Of a DNA stretch of 14,101 nucleotides, positions 11,506 through 14,101 are shown one piece after another. Source of the stretch: an uncultured Oscillospiraceae bacterium (lineage in GTDB: Bacteria > Bacillota > Clostridia > Oscillospirales > Oscillospiraceae). The notes under the pieces are model-generated. The model made no database searches and was not told the origin of the DNA. It saw only the letters and a list, made by a program, of their open reading frames with translations. Made by a program: the position numbers and the translations under genes. Within the stretch, counting starts at the first letter, position 1. Every line of letters begins with the position of its first letter. Location: positions 1 to 14,101 of the forward strand of contig CAKTMQ010000029.1 of NCBI GenBank assembly GCA_934573945.1. Reading direction: 5' to 3'.

Positions 11506-11808
11506 ATGCGTATCAACTGGTTCAAAGATGAAAATCATCTGGTCTACATCAACGGCGCGACCCAACTGGCAGCGTTGGAACGGACACTGCATTTCCCCGG
11601 TCTGGAAGAAGCTGCCAATGAGCTGCGGCAGCATCCCACGGCGGAGGGCTTCACCATCAAGGGGCCGAAGCGCACCAGCGGGCGGCTGTTCGTCCCCGAC
11701 CTGGCCTTCGGCGAGCATATCGAGATGGGCGAAAACATCTTCTTCTACATGGGCGAAATGCAGGAGTGCTATGTCATCTACTGGCCGGATGCACCGGTGG
11801 CGAAATAA
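11506..11808 (+). CDS. 100-aa protein of unknown function
   Basis: Starts MRINWFKDENHLVYING after AGGAGG. An upstream in-frame ATG at 11461 lies inside the -10 region and lacks a ribosome site, so 11506 is the start. The sequence is soluble, mixed alpha/beta, with aromatic-rich strands (GENIFFYMGEMQECYVIYWP) and no signal, membrane segment or known motif that I recognise. It is followed 14 bp later by a second small gene whose AAGGAGG overlaps this stop codon, so they form a translationally coupled operon. Confidence 0.7.
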   Translation: MRINWFKDENHLVYINGATQLAALERTLHFPGLEEAANELRQHPTAEGFTIKGPKRTSGRLFVPDLAFGEHIEMGENIFFYMGEMQECYVIYWPDAPVAK

Positions 11809-11822
11809 GGAGGCTGCGGCAT

Positions 11823-12044
11823 ATGACGGAGTACGAGATCATCATGGAATCCATCACGCCCTGCGGCGGCACGAAGCACGCCATCCGCACCATCGTGGAG
11901 ACCGAGGCGGAGAGCCCTGAGGCCTACGTGGAAGCACACAAGCGCTTCCCCATCCGCGACATCAGTAAAACGCCTGACGGTGACGTGGTCATCACCACCG
12001 GCAACGAGGCCGGTTACATCGTGCGCTATACCTTTACGGAATAA
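11823..12044 (+). CDS. 73-aa protein of unknown function
   Basis: Starts MTEYEIIMESITPCGGTKHA behind TAAGGAGG, in which TAA is the stop codon of the preceding gene. It is a compact acidic alpha/beta sequence (EYEIIMESI, then AIRTIVETEAESPEAYVEAH, then GDVVITTGNEAGYIVRYTF), likely a single small domain. No catalytic motif is visible. It is cotranscribed with the 100-aa gene and ends before a strong shared terminator. Confidence 0.7.
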   Translation: MTEYEIIMESITPCGGTKHAIRTIVETEAESPEAYVEAHKRFPIRDISKTPDGDVVITTGNEAGYIVRYTFTE

Positions 12045-12063
12045 ACACGGCAGATATTTACCA

Positions 12064-12096
12064 AAAGCCCCCGGTCGGATGACCGGGGGCTTTCTC
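12064..12096. terminator. Bidirectional terminator between convergent genes
   Basis: AAAGCCCCCGGTC (12064-12076), loop GGAT, GACCGGGGGCTTT (12081-12093), then CTC. It serves the small-protein operon on the plus strand and the ThrE-type gene on the minus strand. Confidence 0.9.
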
Positions 12097-12106
12097 ATTA
12101 CAGGTG

Positions 12107-13342
12107 TCAACTATGCGGTTCACGGCGCAGACGGGTCAGCAGCCGGAACATGGTGGATACCAGCAGGATGCCCACCGCCAGCGACCCGGCAATGCCAGCG
12201 GTCTCCAGTCCCTTGCCCACCGCCTGCAGCATCTCCCCCTCCAGCCCCAGGCTCATGGTGTAATATACACCTGCGCCGGGCAGCAGCGGGAAAATGGTGA
12301 TGACCAGATAGGGCGTGACCGGGCACTTGCGCACACGCGCCATCAGCTCGGAACACAAGGCGGCGAAGATGGTGGCAAAGAGGTTGGTGCTGTACACGTC
12401 GCAGCCCAGCGCCTGACACAGCAGATACACCATCCATGTCATGGTGCCGCCCGCCACGCACAGGATACTGCCCCTGCCGTGGACATTGAACAGGATGGCA
12501 AAGCCCCAGCAGCCCACGAACACCGCCAGTGCCTGCGCCCAGACGGGATAGCCGGTGGACATGGTTTCCACCACGGCGGTCACGCCGTAGACCGGCGCGG
12601 TGATCCGCCAGGCCGCCGCCGTACCCAGTGCGATGGCCAGCGCCGAGAGGAACACCTGCACGATGCGGATCACGCCGGAGTTGGTGTCACCGTAGATGAT
12701 GTCCCGCATGGAGTTGGTGATCAGCAGTCCCGGCACCAGGATCATCAGGGCGCCGATGATGGCCGCGTCAGGGTTGTCCAGCCAGCCGAAGCCCGCCGCC
12801 AGATAGGCGGGCACCGCCATGAGGAACGAGGCAATAATGGTGCTGAAGAAGGGGTTGGCCTCCAGCCGGTTCATAAAGCGGTTCACACCGCCGATGATCA
12901 GTCCCATCAGTCCCGCCCACAGACAGTCCCGCAGCGTGCCTCCAAACACCAGCGCAAAACCCAGTCCGCCCAGAAAGCTGCCCAGATAAAACACCGCCGG
13001 ACGGTACACCCGGCACCGTGCCAGCGTCTCCTCCAGCCATTCCATAGCCGTCTCCACCGGTGGCTTCTCCAAACAGATCCTGCGGCTGAGGGCGTTGAGC
13101 TGCTCCAGCGCCTCCAGATCGTTGCCGTGAAAGCCGATACGCCGCAGGATGGTCATGGGCTTGCCGTTATCCGTCTCAAAACTGACGGTCAGGCTGTTTG
13201 GAATGGCAAACACCTGGCACTCCACGCCGTAGGCACGGAGGATACGGCTGACCGTGTCCTCCACCCGGAAGGTTTCCGCCCCCGTCATGGCCAGCTGGTA
13301 GCCCACCTTCCCCGCCAGATCCGCCAGCAGGTAATAATCCAT
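12107..13342 (-). CDS. ThrE-type threonine/serine exporter, fused YjjP-YjjB form
   Basis: A 411-aa integral membrane protein. The N-terminal 110 residues match the cytoplasmic part of the ThrE N-domain family (DUF1212/YjjP): LADLAGKVGYQLAMTGAETFRVEDTVSRIL, then VFAIPNSLTVSF. These are followed by membrane segments VFYLGSFLGGLGFALVFGG, AAIIGALMILVPGLLITNSMRDII and others. The second half matches the YjjB/DUF3815 domain: AGGTMTWMVYLL, STNLFATIFAALCSELMARV and YLVITIFPLLPGAGVYYTM. The fused form is common in Gram-positive bacteria and exports threonine/serine using the proton gradient. ATG at 13342 is chosen; a TTG one codon upstream is the alternative. AGAGGTG lies 10 nt upstream. The N-terminal motif GAETFRVEDT is intact. 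Confidence 0.88.
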   Translation of the reverse strand: MDYYLLADLAGKVGYQLAMTGAETFRVEDTVSRILRAYGVECQVFAIPNSLTVSFETDNGKPMTILRRIGFHGNDLEALEQLNALSRRICLEKPPVETAMEWLEETLARCRVYRPAVFYLGSFLGGLGFALVFGGTLRDCLWAGLMGLIIGGVNRFMNRLEANPFFSTIIASFLMAVPAYLAAGFGWLDNPDAAIIGALMILVPGLLITNSMRDIIYGDTNSGVIRIVQVFLSALAIALGTAAAWRITAPVYGVTAVVETMSTGYPVWAQALAVFVGCWGFAILFNVHGRGSILCVAGGTMTWMVYLLCQALGCDVYSTNLFATIFAALCSELMARVRKCPVTPYLVITIFPLLPGAGVYYTMSLGLEGEMLQAVGKGLETAGIAGSLAVGILLVSTMFRLLTRLRREPHS

Positions 13343-13384
13343 CAAAAAGCGTCACCTCTTGCCTTGAAAATCGCAACGCAACAC

Positions 13385-13413
13385 AGTATAGGCGCAGCCG
13401 GTACAAATGTCAA
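13385..13413 (-). promoter_or_regulatory. Promoter of the ThrE-type gene
   Basis: On the minus strand a perfect TTGACA (13413-13408), a 17-bp spacer and TATACT (13390-13385). Confidence 0.75.
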
Positions 13414-13459
13414 CCGTCGTTCCCACCAAAAACCGCCTGCACCGGCGGGCAAGTCCATG

Positions 13460-13488
13460 TTGCAATCCCGGTGGAAAATTGCTATAAT
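13460..13488 (+). promoter_or_regulatory. Promoter of rpe
   Basis: TTGCAA (13460-13465), a 17-bp spacer and perfect TATAAT (13483-13488). Diverges from the ThrE-type promoter. Confidence 0.7.
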
Positions 13489-13494
13489 AAATCA

Positions 13495-13658
13495 GTTCAC
13501 ACAATGGGAGCCGGCAGGACGCTCACGCCCCACCGACTCCCTATCTGAAAAGCGGCGCGCCGGACGGAGACGCATCCCCGGGGGGATGCCGGTCGTGCAC
13601 CGCTTACTGTATCATATGCCGCCGGGACCCTCCCCGTGCGGCGGAAGGAGCTTATATC
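13495..13658 (+). promoter_or_regulatory. Long structured 5' leader of rpe
   Basis: About 165 nt separate the predicted start from the rpe ATG. Three stems can be drawn: GGGAG..GG with CC..CTCCC (13506-13541); GCATCCC with GGGATGC (13572-13589); and CCGCC with GGCGG (13619-13644), which ends one base before the AAGGAG ribosome site. No stem is followed by a T run, so translational control is likelier than attenuation if it is regulatory. I do not match it to a known riboswitch class. Confidence 0.4.
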
Positions 13659-14101
13659 ATGATCAAGATCGCACCGTCCATCCTCTCGGCGGACTTTGCC
13701 AACCTGCAGCGGGATATTGAGCGGATCGCTACCGCCGATTACGTCCATGTGGACGTGATGGACGGTCTGTTCGTGCCCAACATCTCCATCGGCATCCCGG
13801 TGGTCAAGTCCATCCGCCCCACCACCACCCTGCCGCTGGATGTCCACCTGATGATTGACCGTCCCGTGCGGTACGTGGAACAGTTCTGTGACGCCGGCGG
13901 CGACATCGTCACCTGCCATGTGGAGGCGGATACGGAGGAGAACATCCACGAGGCGCTGCGGCGGATCCACGCCCGGGGCAAGAAGGCCGGCGTGGTGGTC
14001 AAGCCCAAAACGCCTGCCAGCGCTGTGCTGCCCTTTATCAGCGAGTGCGACATCATTCTGGTGATGACGGTGGAGCCGGGCTTCGGCGGCCAGAAGTTCA
14101 T
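13659..14101 (+). CDS. rpe: Ribulose-phosphate 3-epimerase, N-terminal part (runs off the window)
   Basis: Interconverts ribulose-5-phosphate and xylulose-5-phosphate in the pentose phosphate pathway. The first 147 residues are visible and show the family order: IAPSILSADFANL, YVHVDVMDGLFVPN (metal-binding His and Asp), LDVHLMI (second His), GKKAGVVVKPKTP and VMTVEPGFGGQKF. All belong to the TIM-barrel active site. The C-terminal third, with the last metal-binding Asp and the phosphate loop, lies beyond base 14101. The start at 13659 follows AAGGAG. In many Firmicutes rpe follows rsgA; here it has its own promoter and a long leader instead. Confidence 0.96.
   Translation, partial: MIKIAPSILSADFANLQRDIERIATADYVHVDVMDGLFVPNISIGIPVVKSIRPTTTLPLDVHLMIDRPVRYVEQFCDAGGDIVTCHVEADTEENIHEALRRIHARGKKAGVVVKPKTPASAVLPFISECDIILVMTVEPGFGGQKF

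Noticed and set aside
12104..13720. Long plus-strand open frame opposite the ThrE-type gene
   Set aside because: Antisense to a clear membrane protein gene, of His/Gln/Arg-rich composition, and it continues through two divergent promoters and into rpe in the wrong frame.

Overview
The window reads as a GC-rich Clostridia genome, probably Oscillospiraceae/Ruminococcaceae. The evidence is consensus sigma-A promoters with 17-bp spacers, AGGAGG-type ribosome sites, and gene families typical of gut Firmicutes. It joins the right-hand end of an integrated mobile element (about 1-6105) to ordinary chromosome (about 6106-14101). The junction is the 3' end of a tRNA-Cys gene (6083-6105), followed by a strong terminator. 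This is the usual scar where an integrative element has entered the 3' end of a tRNA gene. No integrase or second att copy lies in the window, so the other end of the element is to the left.

Element side: the 3' remnant of a ParB-like gene (1-96); a type VI-D CRISPR-Cas system with a compact Cas13d (245-2971, 908 aa, both HEPN RxxxxH motifs present); a small co-oriented array with its own promoter, a 5' hairpin abutting the first repeat, three intact 36-nt repeats, one degenerate terminal repeat and three spacers (3079-3317); and a strong terminator. A convergent three-gene minus-strand cassette follows (DUF697-like hydrophobic protein, 74-aa family protein, GIY-YIG nuclease-like protein), in which two genes share a repeated, covarying leader hairpin. 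Then comes a divergent plus-strand gene for a ribbon-helix-helix plus WYL protein (4708-5844), the accessory/regulator type that accompanies Cas13d. Its promoter carries an inverted repeat plus an extra half-site, which suggests autoregulation. The expected division of labour is that the array makes DR-spacer crRNAs, Cas13d processes and uses them to cleave RNA, and the WYL protein modulates Cas13d activity or expression.

Chromosomal side: a secreted lipoprotein M14 metallocarboxypeptidase (6588-8063); a candidate small RNA with promoter and terminator (8245-8315); a minus-strand LysR regulator followed by a membrane/spermidine-synthase-like fusion (10975-8460); a zinc-ribbon mini-protein (11104-11322); a two-gene operon of small unknown proteins (11506-12044); a fused ThrE-type threonine/serine exporter on the minus strand (13342-12107); and the start of rpe, ribulose-phosphate 3-epimerase (13659 to the end), behind a long structured leader.

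The Cas13d/WYL system is a known class, not a new one. The less expected points are the leader hairpin of the array, the operator architecture in front of the WYL gene, the duplicated linker inside the WYL protein, the covarying leader elements, and the clear placement of the whole module at the tRNA-Cys end of a mobile element.
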